Shown: piece by piece, positions 47,716 to 60,731 of the stretch
How positions within the stretch are numbered: position 1 is the stretch's first letter
How the letters are laid out: each line of letters opens with the position of its first letter
DNA from: Rhodococcus opacus
Lineage (GTDB): Bacteria > Actinomycetota > Actinomycetes > Mycobacteriales > Mycobacteriaceae
Direction of reading: 5' to 3'
Assembly: GCF_012396235.1 (NCBI RefSeq)
Contig: NZ_JAAXPA010000009.1
Location: forward strand, 1-64,000
Length of the DNA stretch: 64,000 nucleotides
Position numbers and translations under genes: made by a program
The notes under the pieces: generated by a model
What the model saw: the letters and a program-made list of their open reading frames with translations, nothing else
What the model was told of the DNA's origin: nothing
Databases searched by the model: none

Positions 47716-48513
47716 CTACTCCGGACGCAGGGTCAGGATGCGCGGCCCGTCCTCGGTGACGGCGACCGTGTGCTCCCAGTGCGCTGCACGGGTTCCGTCG
47801 GAGGTGACAACCGTCCAATCGTCGTCGAGGACAACGGTGTCGGTGGTGCCGAGGGTCAGCATCGGCTCGATCGCCAGAACGGAACCGACCACCAGTTGCG
47901 GCCCCTTGCCCGGAGCTCCTTCATTGGCGAGGAACGGCTCCATGTGCATTTCCCGGCCGATGCCGTGACCGCCGTAGCCGTCGACGATGCCGTACTTGCG
48001 GTCGTGCGCGACCTCGGCGGCGCGGGTGCCGAGTTCGATGGCGTGGGAAATGTCGGTGAGGCGGTTGCCGGGCAGCATCGCCGCGATCCCCGCCTCCATG
48101 GACAGCCGGGTGGCCTCGCTGAGCTGCTGGTCCGCTTCGATGATGTCTCCGACACCGAAGGTCCACGCAGAGTCGCCGTGCCAGCCGTCGAGAATGGCGC
48201 CGCAGTCGATGGAGACGAGGTCTCCCTCGGCGAGAATGTCTTCCGCCGAGGGAATCCCGTGCACCACACGATCGTTCACGGACGAACAGATCGATCCGCT
48301 GAACCCGTGGTAGCCCTTGAACGACGGCACGGCGCCGGCGTCGCGGATGACCGATTCGGCCACCTCGTCGAGTTCGAGCGTGCTCACACCCGGCTTCGCC
48401 GCTTCGCGGACCGCCACCAGAGCCGCACCGACGATGGCACCGGCGGCCGCCATTGCGTCGAGCTCGCCTGCGGTCCGGAACGGAACGACCTTGCGCTTAC
48501 GCCCGAAGCCCAT
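47716..48513 (-). CDS. map: Type I methionine aminopeptidase
   Basis: A 265-residue metallopeptidase removing N-terminal Met. Metal ligands are visible in [19 protein letters not shown] (two Asp), [16 protein letters not shown] (His), AIEPML (Glu) and [12 protein letters not shown] (Glu). [11 protein letters not shown] is the substrate loop. The ATG shares one nucleotide with the adk TAA. Confidence 0.96.
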   Translation of the reverse strand: MGFGRKRKVVPFRTAGELDAMAAAGAIVGAALVAVREAAKPGVSTLELDEVAESVIRDAGAVPSFKGYHGFSGSICSSVNDRVVHGIPSAEDILAEGDLVSIDCGAILDGWHGDSAWTFGVGDIIEADQQLSEATRLSMEAGIAAMLPGNRLTDISHAIELGTRAAEVAHDRKYGIVDGYGGHGIGREMHMEPFLANEGAPGKGPQLVVGSVLAIEPMLTLGTTDTVVLDDDWTVVTSDGTRAAHWEHTVAVTEDGPRILTLRPE

Positions 48514-49058
48514 TACTTACCCAACGCTGCCAGTGCGCGAGCGTTGACCTCATCGACCTCGCCCAGGGCGTCGACGGTCACCAGCTGGTCCTTGTAGTAG
48601 TCCAGCAGCGGCGCGGTCTCCTCGCGGTACACCCGGAGCCGGTTGCGGATGACGTCTTCCTTGTCGTCCGCGCGGCCACGGGCCAGCATCCGCTCGACCA
48701 CGACGTCCTCGTCGACGATGAAGGACAGCACTGCGTCGAGCTTCGTGTTCAGCTCGGCGAGGATCGCCTCGAGCGCCTGAGCCTGGTCGACGGTCCGGGG
48801 GAAGCCGTCCAGGAGGAATCCGTTGGCCGCGTCCGGCTCGGCGACGCGGGCCTTCACCATGTTGTTGGTGATCTCGCTGGGAACCAGGTCTCCGGCGTCC
48901 AGGTACTTCTTCGCCTCGAGGCCGAGGGGCGTGGCCTGGCCGATGTTCGCGCGGAACAGGTCGCCCGTGGAGATGTGGGGGACGCCGAGCTTCTCGGACA
49001 GAATCGCGGCCTGGGTGCCCTTGCCTGCACCGGGAGGACCAAGGAGGACAAGTCTCAC
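48513..49058 (-). CDS. adk: Adenylate kinase
   Basis: 181 residues, the short-lid form. P-loop [11 protein letters not shown], then [13 protein letters not shown] and [16 protein letters not shown]. The GTG start overlaps the secY TGA as GTGA. It interconverts AMP, ADP and ATP. Confidence 0.97.
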   Translation of the reverse strand: MRLVLLGPPGAGKGTQAAILSEKLGVPHISTGDLFRANIGQATPLGLEAKKYLDAGDLVPSEITNNMVKARVAEPDAANGFLLDGFPRTVDQAQALEAILAELNTKLDAVLSFIVDEDVVVERMLARGRADDKEDVIRNRLRVYREETAPLLDYYKDQLVTVDALGEVDEVNARALAALGK

Positions 49059-50383
49059 TTGAGGAACCCTTCGTAGTTACGTTGCATCAATTGACTTTCG
49101 ATCTGCTTGACCGTGTCCAGGGCGACGCTGACGAGGATCAGCACGGCCGCACCACCGAAGATGCTGCTGGAGGTCTGGCTTCCGGACAGGAAGAAGTGGG
49201 GCAGCACCGCGATCAGGCCGAGGTAGATCGAGCCGGGAACGGTGATGCGGTTGAGCACGTAATTCAGGTAGTCCGCGGTGGGGCGACCCGGACGGATACC
49301 GGGAATGAAGCCGCCGAACTTCTTCATCTCGTCCGCGCGCTCTTCCGGATTGAACGTGATCGCGACGTAGAAGAACACGAAGAACACGATCAGCGCGAAG
49401 TAGATGACGATGTACACCGGGTTGTTCGGATTCACCAGGTACTCGTTGATGATCCGCTGCCACCAGCTGGGATCGGCGGACGACGTGGCGCCGGTGAGCT
49501 GCGCGATGAGGTTCGGCAGGTACAGCAGCGACGACGCGAAGATGACCGGGATGATGCCGGCCTGGTTGACCTTGAGCGGCAGATACGTCGACGAGCCGCC
49601 GTACATCTTGCGGCCGACCATGCGCTTGGCGTACTGGACCGGGATCCGCCGCTGGCCCTGCTCGACGAATACGACGCCGGCGATGATGGCGAGGGCTGCG
49701 ACGCAGATGATCGCGAAGATCAGTCCCCCGCGACTGTCCAGGATGGCCTTGCCCTCGGAGGGCAGGCGGGACGCGATACCCGAGAAGATCAGCAGCGACA
49801 TGCCGTTACCGACACCGCGCTCGGTGATGACCTCGCCGAACCACATAACGAGCGCAGCGCCCGCGGTCATGACCAGCACGATGATCACGAGGCCGAAGAT
49901 GCTCTTGTCGGCGATGATCTCTTCCTGGCATCCCTGCAGCAGCTGGCCGCGCGACGCGAGCGCCACGATGCCGGTGGCCTGCAGGATCGCCAGGGCGATC
50001 GACAGATAACGCGTGTACTGCGTCATCTTCGCCTGGCCGGACTGGCCTTCCTTCCGGAGTTCCTCGAACTTCGGGATGACGACCGTCAACAGCTGGACGA
50101 TGATGCTGGCCGTGATGTACGGCATGATGCCGATCGCGAAAATCGACAGCTGGAGTAGTGCGCCGCCGGAGAACAGGTTGATCAGAGAGTAGATACCAGC
50201 GGAATCACCGCCCGACAGCTGATCGACACAGGCTCGGACGTTCCCGTAGTCGACGCCCGGCGACGGAATCACGGCGCCGATGCGATAGAGCGCAACGAGA
50301 CCGAGCGCGATGAGGATCTTCCGCCTCAGGTCCGGGGTCCTGAGGGCCGAGACGAAGGCGGAAAGCAAAGATCCTCCTGGCAC
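49055..50383 (-). CDS. secY: Protein translocase subunit SecY
   Basis: A 442-residue, 10-helix channel subunit of the Sec translocon. It contains [41 protein letters not shown], and [23 protein letters not shown] with its cytoplasmic ribosome- and SecA-binding loop. It begins after the rplO hairpin and so probably has its own promoter in 50384-50500. Confidence 0.97.
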   Translation of the reverse strand: MPGGSLLSAFVSALRTPDLRRKILIALGLVALYRIGAVIPSPGVDYGNVRACVDQLSGGDSAGIYSLINLFSGGALLQLSIFAIGIMPYITASIIVQLLTVVIPKFEELRKEGQSGQAKMTQYTRYLSIALAILQATGIVALASRGQLLQGCQEEIIADKSIFGLVIIVLVMTAGAALVMWFGEVITERGVGNGMSLLIFSGIASRLPSEGKAILDSRGGLIFAIICVAALAIIAGVVFVEQGQRRIPVQYAKRMVGRKMYGGSSTYLPLKVNQAGIIPVIFASSLLYLPNLIAQLTGATSSADPSWWQRIINEYLVNPNNPVYIVIYFALIVFFVFFYVAITFNPEERADEMKKFGGFIPGIRPGRPTADYLNYVLNRITVPGSIYLGLIAVLPHFFLSGSQTSSSIFGGAAVLILVSVALDTVKQIESQLMQRNYEGFLK

Positions 50384-50500
50384 GACGGTGGGGAGACGAG
50401 TCGAAAGCAGACTTGTCCGTGAATGAACTCTAGAACTCTAACAGTGGCAACTGAACGCACAGTTGGGAGACCTGCGGCAGTGCTGCCCGTACAGCCGCAA

Positions 50501-50537
50501 ATGGCCGCAGTACAGCGCGAGGCTGTACTGCGGCCAT
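50501..50537 (-). terminator. Terminator after rplO
   Basis: ATGGCCGCAGTACAGC and its exact complement form a perfect 16-bp stem with a 5-nt loop in the 175-nt rplO-secY gap. It separates the spc ribosomal genes from secY-adk-map. Confidence 0.75.
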
Positions 50538-50558
50538 CTACTGGCTAGCGGTGATAGC

Positions 50559-51002
50559 TCACAGCTCGGTGGCGGTACCACCGGCAGCAGCGATCTTCTC
50601 CTTGGCGGAGCCGGTGAACTTGTCGACCGTCACCTGGACGGCGACAGTCAGGTCGCCGTCGCCGAGAACCTTGACGAGCTGGTTCTTGCGAACGGCACCC
50701 TTGGCAACGAGGTCCTCGACCGTGACCTGTCCACCCTCGGGGAACAGACGGGCGATGTCGCCGACGTTGACGACCTGGTACTCGGTGCGGAACGGGTTGG
50801 TGAAACCCTTGAGCTTGGGCAGACGCATGTGCAGCGGCATCTGTCCACCCTCGAAGGCTGCGGGCACGTTCTTGCGGGCCTTGGTGCCCTTCGTGCCGCG
50901 ACCGGCGGTCTTGCCGCGCTTGCCGCCTTCACCACGACCGACACGAATCTTGTCGGACTTGGCTCCGGGTGCGGGGCGCAGGTGATGCAGTTTGATGGTC
51001 AT
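50559..51002 (-). CDS. rplO: 50S ribosomal protein L15
   Basis: 147 residues with [43 protein letters not shown] and GRRP-free core. It ends with [12 protein letters not shown]. Two nucleotides separate it from rpmD. It is a late 50S assembly protein. Confidence 0.97.
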   Translation of the reverse strand: MTIKLHHLRPAPGAKSDKIRVGRGEGGKRGKTAGRGTKGTKARKNVPAAFEGGQMPLHMRLPKLKGFTNPFRTEYQVVNVGDIARLFPEGGQVTVEDLVAKGAVRKNQLVKVLGDGDLTVAVQVTVDKFTGSAKEKIAAAGGTATEL

Positions 51003-51004
51003 GG

Positions 51005-51184
51005 TTAGACCTCCTCAACTGTGACGAGGTGGCGCACCACGTTGATCAGACCGCGGTTCTGCGCATTGTCCTCGCGAACAACAGTCTGACGGATGCCCTT
51101 CAGGCCCAGCGTGCGCAGAGAGTTCTTCTGGTTTTGCTTGGTACCGATGGTGCTCTTGATCTGAGTGACCTTGAGTTCGGCCAT
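51005..51184 (-). CDS. rpmD: 50S ribosomal protein L30
   Basis: 59 residues translated directly: [20 protein letters not shown] continuing to HLVTVEEV. Typical bacterial L30 length. The ATG shares one nucleotide with the rpsE TAA (TAATG). Confidence 0.96.
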   Translation of the reverse strand: MAELKVTQIKSTIGTKQNQKNSLRTLGLKGIRQTVVREDNAQNRGLINVVRHLVTVEEV

Positions 51185-51840
51185 TACTTCACGCTCCCAG
51201 CCTGTGCGCGTGCACGCAGCATGCCGGCGGGAGCCACGTCTTCGAGGGGGAGACCGCGGCGAGCCGCAACTTCCTCGGGACGCTGCAGGCCCTTGAGCGC
51301 AGCAACGGTCGCATGCACGACATTGATGGCGTTGTCGCTACCGAGCGACTTCGACAGGATGTCGTGGATACCGGCGCACTCCAGCACGGCACGCACCGCG
51401 CCACCGGCGATGACACCGGTACCGGGGCTTGCCGGACGCAGCATGACGACGCCCGCTGCGGCCTCACCCTGAACCGGGTGCGTGATAGTGCTGCCGATCA
51501 TCGGAACGCGGAAGAAGCTCTTGCGAGCCTCCTCGACGCCCTTCTGGATGGCCGCAGGAACTTCCTTGGCCTTGCCGTAGCCGACGCCGACCAGTCCGTT
51601 GCCGTCGCCCACGATCACCAGAGCGGTGAAGCTGAAGCGACGACCACCCTTGACGACCTTCGACACGCGGTTGATCGTGACGACGCGCTCGATGTGGTTC
51701 GACTTCTCGGCCGACTGTCCGCCGCGACGATCGTCGCGACCGCCACCACGACGGTCGCCGCCGCCGCGGTTGTCCCCGGTGTTGGGGCCATTCTGTCCGG
51801 CGGGTCCGCTTCCGCCGTCACGCCTCTGACGTCCCGGCAT
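51184..51840 (-). CDS. rpsE: 30S ribosomal protein S5
   Basis: 218 residues. An N-terminal Gly/Arg/Asp-rich low-complexity extension (about 1-48) precedes the core, which contains [27 protein letters not shown] sequence and [25 protein letters not shown]. It contributes to decoding accuracy. Confidence 0.97.
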   Translation of the reverse strand: MPGRQRRDGGSGPAGQNGPNTGDNRGGGDRRGGGRDDRRGGQSAEKSNHIERVVTINRVSKVVKGGRRFSFTALVIVGDGNGLVGVGYGKAKEVPAAIQKGVEEARKSFFRVPMIGSTITHPVQGEAAAGVVMLRPASPGTGVIAGGAVRAVLECAGIHDILSKSLGSDNAINVVHATVAALKGLQRPEEVAARRGLPLEDVAPAGMLRARAQAGSVK

Positions 51841-51877
51841 CAGGCTGTCCTTCCGTTCATGTACTCGGTCTTGGTCA

Positions 51878-52285
51878 TCAGAACTTCAACCCGCCTTCGC
51901 GAGCTGCGTCCGCAAGGGCCGCGATGCGACCGTGGTAGCCGTGTCCACCGTGGTCGAACACGACGGCCTCGACACCGGCTGCCTTCGCGCGCTCGGCGAT
52001 CAGCTGACCGACCTTCGCACTGAGGGCCTTCTTGTCGCCGTCCGCTGCACGCACGTCGGCCTCGGTGGTCGACGCCGCGGCCAGGGTGTGGCCTGCGAGG
52101 TCGTCCACGAGCTGGACGTGGATGTGGCGCGAGGACCGGTTGACGACCAGGCGGGGACGCTCGGGCGTGCCGGAGACCTTCTTGCGGAGACGGAAGTGAC
52201 GACGCACCTTCGACAGGCGACGCTTCGTGGACGCATCCTTGCCGAGCGGAATCCGCTTGGCTTTCTGGTTTGCAGTCTGGCTCAT
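51878..52285 (-). CDS. rplR: 50S ribosomal protein L18
   Basis: 135 residues from the ATG at 52285 ([20 protein letters not shown]). It contains [20 protein letters not shown] and ends with [26 protein letters not shown] motifs that bind 5S rRNA. One nucleotide separates it from the rplF stop. Confidence 0.97.
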   Translation of the reverse strand: MSQTANQKAKRIPLGKDASTKRRLSKVRRHFRLRKKVSGTPERPRLVVNRSSRHIHVQLVDDLAGHTLAAASTTEADVRAADGDKKALSAKVGQLIAERAKAAGVEAVVFDHGGHGYHGRIAALADAAREGGLKF

Positions 52286-52286
52286 A

Positions 52287-52826
52287 TCACTTACCCGTCT
52301 TTCCGACCTTGCGGCGGATCTGCTCACCCTCGTAACGCACGCCCTTGCCCTTGTACGGGTCCGGACGACGGAGACGACGGATGTTGGCCGAGATCTGCCC
52401 GACCTTCTGCTTGTCGATGCCCGACACCGAGAACTTGGTGGGCGACTCGACCGCGAAGGTGATGCCTTCCGGAGCCTCGATCGGGACCGGGTGGCTGTAG
52501 CCGAGTGCGAACTCGAGGTCCTTGCCCTTGAGAGCGACGCGGTAACCGACGCCGTGAATCTCCATCTTGGTGGTGTAACCGTCGGTGACACCGGTGATGA
52601 GGTTCTGCACCAGGGTGCGAGACAGACCGTGCAGCGCGCGGCTGCGACGCTCGTCGTCCGGACGCGTCACGCTGAGCGTGCCGTCGTCGTTCTTCGCAAT
52701 GGCAATCGGCTCGGAGATCGTCAGGGCCAACGTGCCCTTGGGACCCTTGACCGTGACGTCCTGGCCGTCGATCGAGACATCGACGCCGCCGGGGACGGTG
52801 ACGGGAATCTTTCCAATACGCGACAT
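52287..52826 (-). CDS. rplF: 50S ribosomal protein L6
   Basis: 179 residues with [41 protein letters not shown] and the C-terminal [24 protein letters not shown] signature. It lies near the GTPase-associated centre of the 50S subunit. Confidence 0.98.
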   Translation of the reverse strand: MSRIGKIPVTVPGGVDVSIDGQDVTVKGPKGTLALTISEPIAIAKNDDGTLSVTRPDDERRSRALHGLSRTLVQNLITGVTDGYTTKMEIHGVGYRVALKGKDLEFALGYSHPVPIEAPEGITFAVESPTKFSVSGIDKQKVGQISANIRRLRRPDPYKGKGVRYEGEQIRRKVGKTGK

Positions 52827-52840
52827 TGTGGTGGCCTCCC

Positions 52841-53239
52841 TTACCAGACGTAGGCGAGGACTTCCCCGCCCACTCCTTGATTGGCCGCCTGGCGATCGGT
52901 GAGCAGGCCGGTGGACGTGGAAATGATCGCCACGCCGAGGCCGCCCAGAACCTTGGGCAGGTTGGTGGACTTCGCGTACACACGCAGACCGGGCTTGGAG
53001 ACGCGACGCACGCCGGCAAGGCTGCGCTCACGGCTCGGGCCGTACTTCAGGTCGACGATGAGGGTCTTGCCCACCTCGGCGTCTTCGGTGCGGTAGTCGG
53101 CGATGTAACCCTCGCGCTTGAGGATCTCGGCGATGTTCGCCTTGATCTTCGAGTGGGGCAACTTCACCTCATCGTGGTACGCCGTGTTGGCGTTGCGCAG
53201 ACGCGTCAAGAAGTCTGCGATGGGGTCGGTCATGGTCAT
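52841..53239 (-). CDS. rpsH: 30S ribosomal protein S8
   Basis: 132 residues with [40 protein letters not shown] and [20 protein letters not shown]. Two in-frame ATGs lie 6 nt apart; the one at 53239 has AGAGGTC 7 nt upstream and gives the usual MTMTDPIAD start. It probably heads its own transcript after the rpsZ terminator. Confidence 0.97.
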   Translation of the reverse strand: MTMTDPIADFLTRLRNANTAYHDEVKLPHSKIKANIAEILKREGYIADYRTEDAEVGKTLIVDLKYGPSRERSLAGVRRVSKPGLRVYAKSTNLPKVLGGLGVAIISTSTGLLTDRQAANQGVGGEVLAYVW

Positions 53240-53353
53240 GAGGTTGACCTCTACCTTTCTCACAACGGTTCCCTCTGCCGTTTCCGACGCAGGCCTATCG
53301 CGAAGTAGGTCTTACGTTTCCCGGTCCGAGGTTACGAACCGGAAGTCTGTGGG

Positions 53354-53389
53354 GGTGACGCCGCCGCCGTAGAGGGCGACGGCGTCACC
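53354..53389 (-). terminator. Terminator after rpsZ
   Basis: GGTGACGCCG and CGGCGTCACC form a perfect 10-bp stem 3 nt after the rpsZ stop, with a 16-nt loop. Confidence 0.65.
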
Positions 53390-53392
53390 GGC

Positions 53393-53578
53393 TCACCAGG
53401 AGCTCTTGTGAACGCCGGGCAGCTCGCCGGCGTGCGCCATCTCACGGACGCAGATTCGGCACAGGCCGAACTTGCGGAACACCGAGTGCGGACGGCCGCA
53501 GCGCTGGCAGCGGGTGTAGGCGCGCACCGCGAACTTGGGCTTCTTGTTGGCCTTGTTGACCAATGCCTTCTTAGCCAT
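53393..53578 (-). CDS. rpsZ: 30S ribosomal protein S14 type Z (zinc-binding)
   Basis: 61 residues with the zinc ligands C24, C27, C40 and C43 (RCQRCGRPH and GLCRICVRE). This short form is the zinc-dependent S14. Many actinomycetes also keep a longer zinc-free paralogue under Zur control elsewhere; none is in this window. It lies 4 nt after rplE. Confidence 0.97.
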   Translation of the reverse strand: MAKKALVNKANKKPKFAVRAYTRCQRCGRPHSVFRKFGLCRICVREMAHAGELPGVHKSSW

Positions 53579-53582
53579 TAGC

Positions 53583-54149
53583 TCAGTTCTCCTTGAACGG
53601 GAAGCCGAGGTGCTTCAGCAGGGCACGGCCTTCTTCGTTGTTGGTCGCGGTGGTCACCACGGTGATGTCCATGCCGCGCGGGCGGTCGATCTTGTCCACG
53701 TCGATCTCGTGGAACATCGACTGCTCGTTCAGGCCGAACGTGTAGTTGCCGTTGCCGTCGAACTGGTTGCCCGACAGGCCGCGGAAGTCCCTGATGCGGG
53801 GAAGCGCGACGGACACGAGACGGTCCAGGAACTCCCACATGCGGTCGCCACGCAGCGTGACGCGGGCGCCGATCGGCATTCCCTCGCGAAGCTTGAACTG
53901 CGCGATGGACTTGCGTGCCTTGCGGATCTCGGGCTTCTGACCGGTGATCAGAGCGAGATCGTTGACGGCACCGTTGATCAGCTTGGCGTCGCGCGCGGCG
54001 TCACCGACACCCATGTTGACGACGACCTTGACGACGCCGGGGATCTGCATCACGTTGGCGTAGTCGAACTCGGTGTTCAGCGCAGCCTTGATCTCCTCGC
54101 GGTAGCGAGTCTTCAGGCGCGGCTGGATCTTGTTCTCAGTGGAGGTCAT
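53583..54149 (-). CDS. rplE: 50S ribosomal protein L5
   Basis: 188 residues with [43 protein letters not shown] and [20 protein letters not shown]. It binds 5S rRNA. One nucleotide separates it from rplX. Confidence 0.98.
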   Translation of the reverse strand: MTSTENKIQPRLKTRYREEIKAALNTEFDYANVMQIPGVVKVVVNMGVGDAARDAKLINGAVNDLALITGQKPEIRKARKSIAQFKLREGMPIGARVTLRGDRMWEFLDRLVSVALPRIRDFRGLSGNQFDGNGNYTFGLNEQSMFHEIDVDKIDRPRGMDITVVTTATNNEEGRALLKHLGFPFKEN

Positions 54150-54150
54150 G

Positions 54151-54468
54151 TCAGATGTCCTTCCCGTTCTTCCGGGAAATCCGAACGCGCTTGCCGGACT
54201 CTTCGTCGGTCCGGTAGCCCACGCGAGTGGGGTTGCCGTCCGAGTCGACGACCGCGACGTTGGAAACGTGGATCGGGGCTTCCTGCGTGACGATGCCGCC
54301 GGAGGAAGCTCCGCGCTCGTTCGCGGAAACCGCGGTGTGCTTCTTGATGCGGTTCACGCCTTCGACGAGGACCTTGTTGGTCGCGGGGTAGGCCTGGATG
54401 ACCTTGCCCTTCGCGCCCTTGTCCTTGCCGGCGATGACCAGCACGGTGTCACCCTTGTGCACCTTCAT
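54151..54468 (-). CDS. rplX: 50S ribosomal protein L24
   Basis: 105 residues: [21 protein letters not shown] with the KOW motif, then GVNRIKKHT. The ATG at 54468 shares one nucleotide with the rplN TGA (TGATG); a GTG one codon earlier is possible. Confidence 0.97.
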   Translation of the reverse strand: MKVHKGDTVLVIAGKDKGAKGKVIQAYPATNKVLVEGVNRIKKHTAVSANERGASSGGIVTQEAPIHVSNVAVVDSDGNPTRVGYRTDEESGKRVRISRKNGKDI

Positions 54469-54836
54469 CACAGCACCTCCGGGGCGAGCGAGACGATCTT
54501 CATGAACTTCTTCTCACGCAGCTCGCGGCCGACGGGGCCGAAGATGCGGGTGCCACGGGGATCGTTGTCCGGCTTGATGAGGACGGCGGCGTTCTCGTCG
54601 AACTTGATGTACGACCCGTCCGGACGGCGACGTTCCTTGGTGGTACGGACGATGACGGCCTTGACGACCTCGCCCTTCTTGATGTTTCCACCCGGGATGG
54701 CGTCCTTGACGGTGGCGACGATGATGTCACCGATCCCGGCGTAGCGGCGAGACGAACCACCGAGAACGCGGATGCAGAGAATCTCCTTGGCACCCGTGTT
54801 GTCGGCGACGCGCAGCCGCGACTCCTGCTGAATCAC
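54468..54836 (-). CDS. rplN: 50S ribosomal protein L14
   Basis: 122 residues with [20 protein letters not shown] (read from GTG), [20 protein letters not shown] and [27 protein letters not shown] lies before the GTG. It heads the rplN-rplX-rplE-rpsZ group after a terminator. Confidence 0.98.
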   Translation of the reverse strand: MIQQESRLRVADNTGAKEILCIRVLGGSSRRYAGIGDIIVATVKDAIPGGNIKKGEVVKAVIVRTTKERRRPDGSYIKFDENAAVLIKPDNDPRGTRIFGPVGRELREKKFMKIVSLAPEVL

Positions 54837-54940
54837 TTACTTCTCCTTGACCTGGACTGTTGCACGGCAGATTTCCGACCCGACGTGCGCGGTCTGTACC
54901 CGTGCCCTGCGAGAGGGGCCGCCCGGGTGGGCGGCACAAC

Positions 54941-54979
54941 GGTGGGGTTGCCGTGCGTCTGCCGCAAGGCAACCCCACC
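54941..54979 (-). terminator. Terminator after rpsQ
   Basis: GGTGGGGTTGCC and GGCAACCCCACC form a perfect 12-bp stem 27 nt after the rpsQ stop, in the 169-nt gap before rplN. Confidence 0.7.
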
Positions 54980-55005
54980 ATCGTACTGGATACATTATTC
55001 GGTTC

Positions 55006-55287
55006 TTACTTGGCCTTCTCGAGGACCTCGACGAGACGCCAGTGCTTGGTCGCGGACAGCGGACGGGTCTCCATCAGCTGCACGCGGTCACCGATGCCTG
55101 CGACGCCGTTCTCGTCGTGCGCCTTCACCTTGCTGGTGCGCCGGATGATCTTGCCGTAGAGCGGGTGCTTGACCCGGTCTTCGAGCTCGACCACGATCGT
55201 CTTCTCCATCTTGTCGGAGACGACGTATCCGGTGCGGACCTTGCGGCTGCCGCGCTCTTCAGTGCTCACTGCTTTTTCCTCACTCAT
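55006..55287 (-). CDS. rpsQ: 30S ribosomal protein S17
   Basis: 93 residues with [41 protein letters not shown] and [22 protein letters not shown]. The ATG overlaps the rpmC TGA by 4 nt. It is the last gene of the S10 transcript before the terminator. Confidence 0.98.
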   Translation of the reverse strand: MSEEKAVSTEERGSRKVRTGYVVSDKMEKTIVVELEDRVKHPLYGKIIRRTSKVKAHDENGVAGIGDRVQLMETRPLSATKHWRLVEVLEKAK

Positions 55288-55519
55288 GCCGCGTCACCTG
55301 CGTCCGGACCAACGGCCAGCCCGAGCTCACGCTCACGCAGAACGGTGTAGATACGCGCGATCTCGTGACGAACGGTACGAAGTCGACGGTTGTTGTCCAT
55401 CTGGCCCGTGGCCATCTGGAAACGAAGGTTGAACAGCTCTTCCTTCGACTCACGAAGCCGGGTGACCAGCTCTTCTTCAGTGAGCTCGCGGAGCTCTGCG
55501 GCTGGGGTTCCAGTAGCCA

Positions 55520-55520
<1 letters not shown>
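55284..55520 (-). CDS. rpmC: 50S ribosomal protein L29
   Basis: 78 residues with [33 protein letters not shown] and a two-helix hairpin fold. I use the ATG at 55520, which shares one nucleotide with the rplP TGA. Confidence 0.97.
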
Positions 55521-55936
<416 letters not shown>

Positions 55937-55939
55937 GCG

Positions 55940-57146
<1,207 letters not shown>

Positions 57147-57150
<4 letters not shown>

Positions 57151-57428
57151 CGCCTCTTCGCCTTCCGATCATCCTTGATGTGACCCTTGAACGTGCGGGT
57201 CGGTGCAAACTCTCCGAGCTTGTGTCCGACCATCGAGTCGGAAACGAACACGGGGACGTGCTTGCGGCCGTCGTGAACCGCAAACGTGTGGCCGATGAAG
57301 TCCGGGATGATCGTGGAACGACGGGACCAGGTCTTGATGACCTGCTTGGTTCCCTTTTCGTTCTGCACGTCCACCTTCGCGAGGAGGTGGTCATCGACGA
57401 ACGGGCCCTTCTTGAGGCTGCGTGGCAT
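57147..57428 (-). CDS. rpsS: 30S ribosomal protein S19
   Basis: 93 residues with [41 protein letters not shown] and [18 protein letters not shown]. It binds 16S rRNA together with S13. Confidence 0.98.
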
Positions 57429-57441
57429 CCTTCACTCCCTC

Positions 57442-58278
<837 letters not shown>

Positions 58279-58318
58279 GAGTCTTCTCGTCCTCTATGTC
58301 TCGTCAAGTCCCGGGCGC

Positions 58319-58624
58319 TTACGCGACCGGTCCTCCGAAGATCTCGATGGGCTTGCTGTCGGCCGAGAGGGTCACGAGCGCGCGCTTGGTGTCCTTGCGC
58401 TTGCCGTAACCGAACCGGGTCCGCTTGCGCTTGCCCTGACGGTTGGCGGTGTTGACGCTGGTCACGGTGACGCCGAAGATCTTCTCGACGGCAATCTTGA
58501 TCTGCGTCTTGTTCGAGTCCGGGTGCACCAGGAAGGTGTAGGTGCCTTCCTCGATCAGTCCGTAGGACTTCTCGGAGATGACCGGGGCGAGCAGGATGTC
58601 GCGGGGATCGGCGATGGTGCTCAC
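58319..58624 (-). CDS. rplW: 50S ribosomal protein L23
   Basis: 101 residues with [41 protein letters not shown] and [15 protein letters not shown]. It forms the docking site for trigger factor and SRP at the tunnel exit. The GTG overlaps the rplD TGA (GTGA). Confidence 0.98.
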
Positions 58625-59310
58625 TTGCCCTCCTCCTTGTTCTCTTCCTGGGCGGTCTCGGCGGGCCCGTGGATGAACGCGTTGAGCGCCTCGACGCTGA
58701 ACACGACGTCATCGCTGTTGAGCACGTCGTAGGTGTTGAGCTGGTCGGGTGCAATGGGGTGCACGCCGTCCAGGTTCTGCACGCTCTTCCAGGCCGCGAT
58801 GTCCTCGCGTCCGACGACGAGCAGGACCTTCTTGCGGTCCGAGATCTCGCCGAGGAAGGTGCGGGCGGACTTCGTGGACGGAGTCTGACCGGCAACCAGT
58901 TCGGTGATCACGTGGATGCGCTCGTTGCGGGCCCGGTCGGAGAGGGCTCCGCGCAGGGCGGCGGCCTTCATCTTCTTGGGGGTCCGCTGGCTGTAGTCGC
59001 GCGGCTGCGGGCCGTGGACGGTGCCACCACCGGCGAACTGCGGTGCACGGGTCGAGCCCTGACGAGCGCGGCCGGTGCCCTTCTGGCGGTACGGCTTCTT
59101 GCCACCGCCGCGAACCTCGCCGCGGGTCTTGGTGGCGTGGGTGCCCTGACGTGCAGCAGCGAGCTGCGCGACGACAACCTGGTGGAGAAGCGCGATGTTG
59201 GCAGGCGCGTCGAAGATCTCCGCGGGGAGGTCGACGGTGCCGTTGGTCTTGCCGCCGGCGACCTTGACGTCCAGCGTCAGCTTGGTCGTCGATGTCTCGG
59301 TGCTGGTCAT
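58621..59310 (-). CDS. rplD: 50S ribosomal protein L4
   Basis: 229 residues. The tunnel-lining loop [19 protein letters not shown] then [20 protein letters not shown] is conserved. A short acidic tail ends with ENKEEGK. The ATG overlaps the rplC TGA. Confidence 0.98.
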
Positions 59311-59963
59311 GCTCGTGCACCACCCTTCACTGCACTCTTGACGATCACGAGGCCGCCCTTGCGGCCGGGGATCGCACCCTTGATCAGCAGCAGGCCGTTC
59401 TCGGCGTCCACCTTGTGAACGGAGAGGTTCTGCGTCGTGATGCGGTCGCTACCCATACGGCCGGACATGCGCATGCCCTTGAACACGCGGCCCGGAGTGG
59501 CGCAACCACCGATGGAACCGGGGCGACGGTGAACGGCCTGCGCACCGTGCGATGCACCCTGACCGGCGAAGCCGTGGCGCTTCATGGTTCCGGCGAAGCC
59601 CTTACCCTTGCTGGTTCCGGTGACGTCGACGTAGGCGCCGTCCTCGAAGACCTCGGCGGTAAGTTCCTGGCCGACCTCGTACTCCGAGGTGTCGGCAACG
59701 CGGAGCTCCACAACGTGGCGGCGCGGGGTGACGCCGGCCTTGGTGAACTGGCCGGAAGTCGGCTTGTTCACCTTGCGCGGGTCGATGGCGCCGAACGCGA
59801 GCTGCACGGCGCTGTAGCCGTCACGCTCTTCGGTACGAATCTGGGTCACGACGTTCGGTCCGGCCTTCACGACGGTGACCGGAACGACCCGGTTGTTCTC
59901 GTCGAAGACCTGGGTCATGCCGAGCTTGGTGCCCAGGATTCCCTTGATCTTGGTATCAGTCAT
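59307..59963 (-). CDS. rplC: 50S ribosomal protein L3
   Basis: 218 residues from the ATG at 59963 ([20 protein letters not shown]). It contains [20 protein letters not shown] and [16 protein letters not shown]. An in-frame start 24 nt upstream is less likely. Confidence 0.98.
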   Translation of the reverse strand: MTDTKIKGILGTKLGMTQVFDENNRVVPVTVVKAGPNVVTQIRTEERDGYSAVQLAFGAIDPRKVNKPTSGQFTKAGVTPRRHVVELRVADTSEYEVGQELTAEVFEDGAYVDVTGTSKGKGFAGTMKRHGFAGQGASHGAQAVHRRPGSIGGCATPGRVFKGMRMSGRMGSDRITTQNLSVHKVDAENGLLLIKGAIPGRKGGLVIVKSAVKGGARA

Positions 59964-59983
59964 TGTTTTTGTCTCCGCCGCGC

Positions 59984-60289
59984 TCACTGAATGTTGACGT
60001 CGACGCTGGCCGGAAGGTCGATGCGCATGAGCGCGTCAACCGTCTTGGGCGTCGGGTCGAGGATGTCGATAAGCCGCTTGTGAGTACGCATCTCGAAGTG
60101 CTCGCGCGAGTCCTTGTACTTGTGCGGCGAGCGGATGACGCAGTACACGTTCTTTTCGGTCGGCAACGGCACGGGTCCAACGACGCGGGCCCCGGTACGG
60201 GTCACCGTCTCGACGATCTTGCGCGCTGACGCGTCGATCGCCTCATGGTCGTAGGCCTTGAGCCTGATGCGGATCTTCTGTCCCGCCAC
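59984..60289 (-). CDS. rpsJ: 30S ribosomal protein S10
   Basis: 101 residues from the GTG at 60289 ([20 protein letters not shown]). It contains [30 protein letters not shown] sequence and [27 protein letters not shown] lies 9 nt upstream. First gene of the S10 operon; S10 also serves as NusE in antitermination. Confidence 0.98.
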   Translation of the reverse strand: MAGQKIRIRLKAYDHEAIDASARKIVETVTRTGARVVGPVPLPTEKNVYCVIRSPHKYKDSREHFEMRTHKRLIDILDPTPKTVDALMRIDLPASVDVNIQ

Positions 60290-60389
60290 GCTTAGTGTCC
60301 TTTTCTTGCCGCGTTTCGTAGTCCCACCCGAGTCGGGCCGAACTACCTCGTCTGCACAGTCCCTTACCTGGGCCGCAACTGTCCGAACG

Positions 60390-60437
60390 CTAGGCGACCG
60401 GGACACACCCGATCCGCTGCCGCTGTTCATCTGTCAT
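60390..60437 (-). CDS. Possible 15-codon leader ORF in the S10 leader
   Basis: ATG to TAG encodes [15 protein letters not shown], with GGAGAACC just before the ATG. It lies about 100 nt upstream of rpsJ. It could be a translated leader peptide, or chance; there is only weak support. Confidence 0.2.
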   Translation of the reverse strand: MTDEQRQRIGCVPVA

Positions 60438-60531
60438 GGTTCTCCGGTACACGCGGTCGGGCGTGTCGCCCTCCCACTCATTCTCCGACCCGGAACTTTT
60501 CAGCTTTTCGGGCCGGGAACGCGCACCGGAT

Positions 60532-60549
60532 GCACTCGAATTCGAGTGC
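60532..60549. promoter_or_regulatory. Perfect 18-bp palindrome, candidate operator
   Basis: GCACTCGAATTCGAGTGC is identical on both strands. It is centred about 240 nt upstream of rpsJ and 215 nt upstream of the DUF4442 gene. Its size fits a dimeric repressor site. No known regulator can be named from the sequence. Confidence 0.5.
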
Positions 60550-60731
60550 CAGTAGGTACTGCTTCCGTCTTGCATGTGGCCGCGAGCAGGTCATGTGATC
60601 TACACCGCGACGTTTCACCCCACCTGTTTCGGGCCGCAAACGATCGCGTCCCAGACAAGGCAACCCGACCAGTATGCCGTACCGGGCGGGAGACTTCAAA
60701 CCGGGCTCGATCCCTCCCGCCATCGCCCGAA

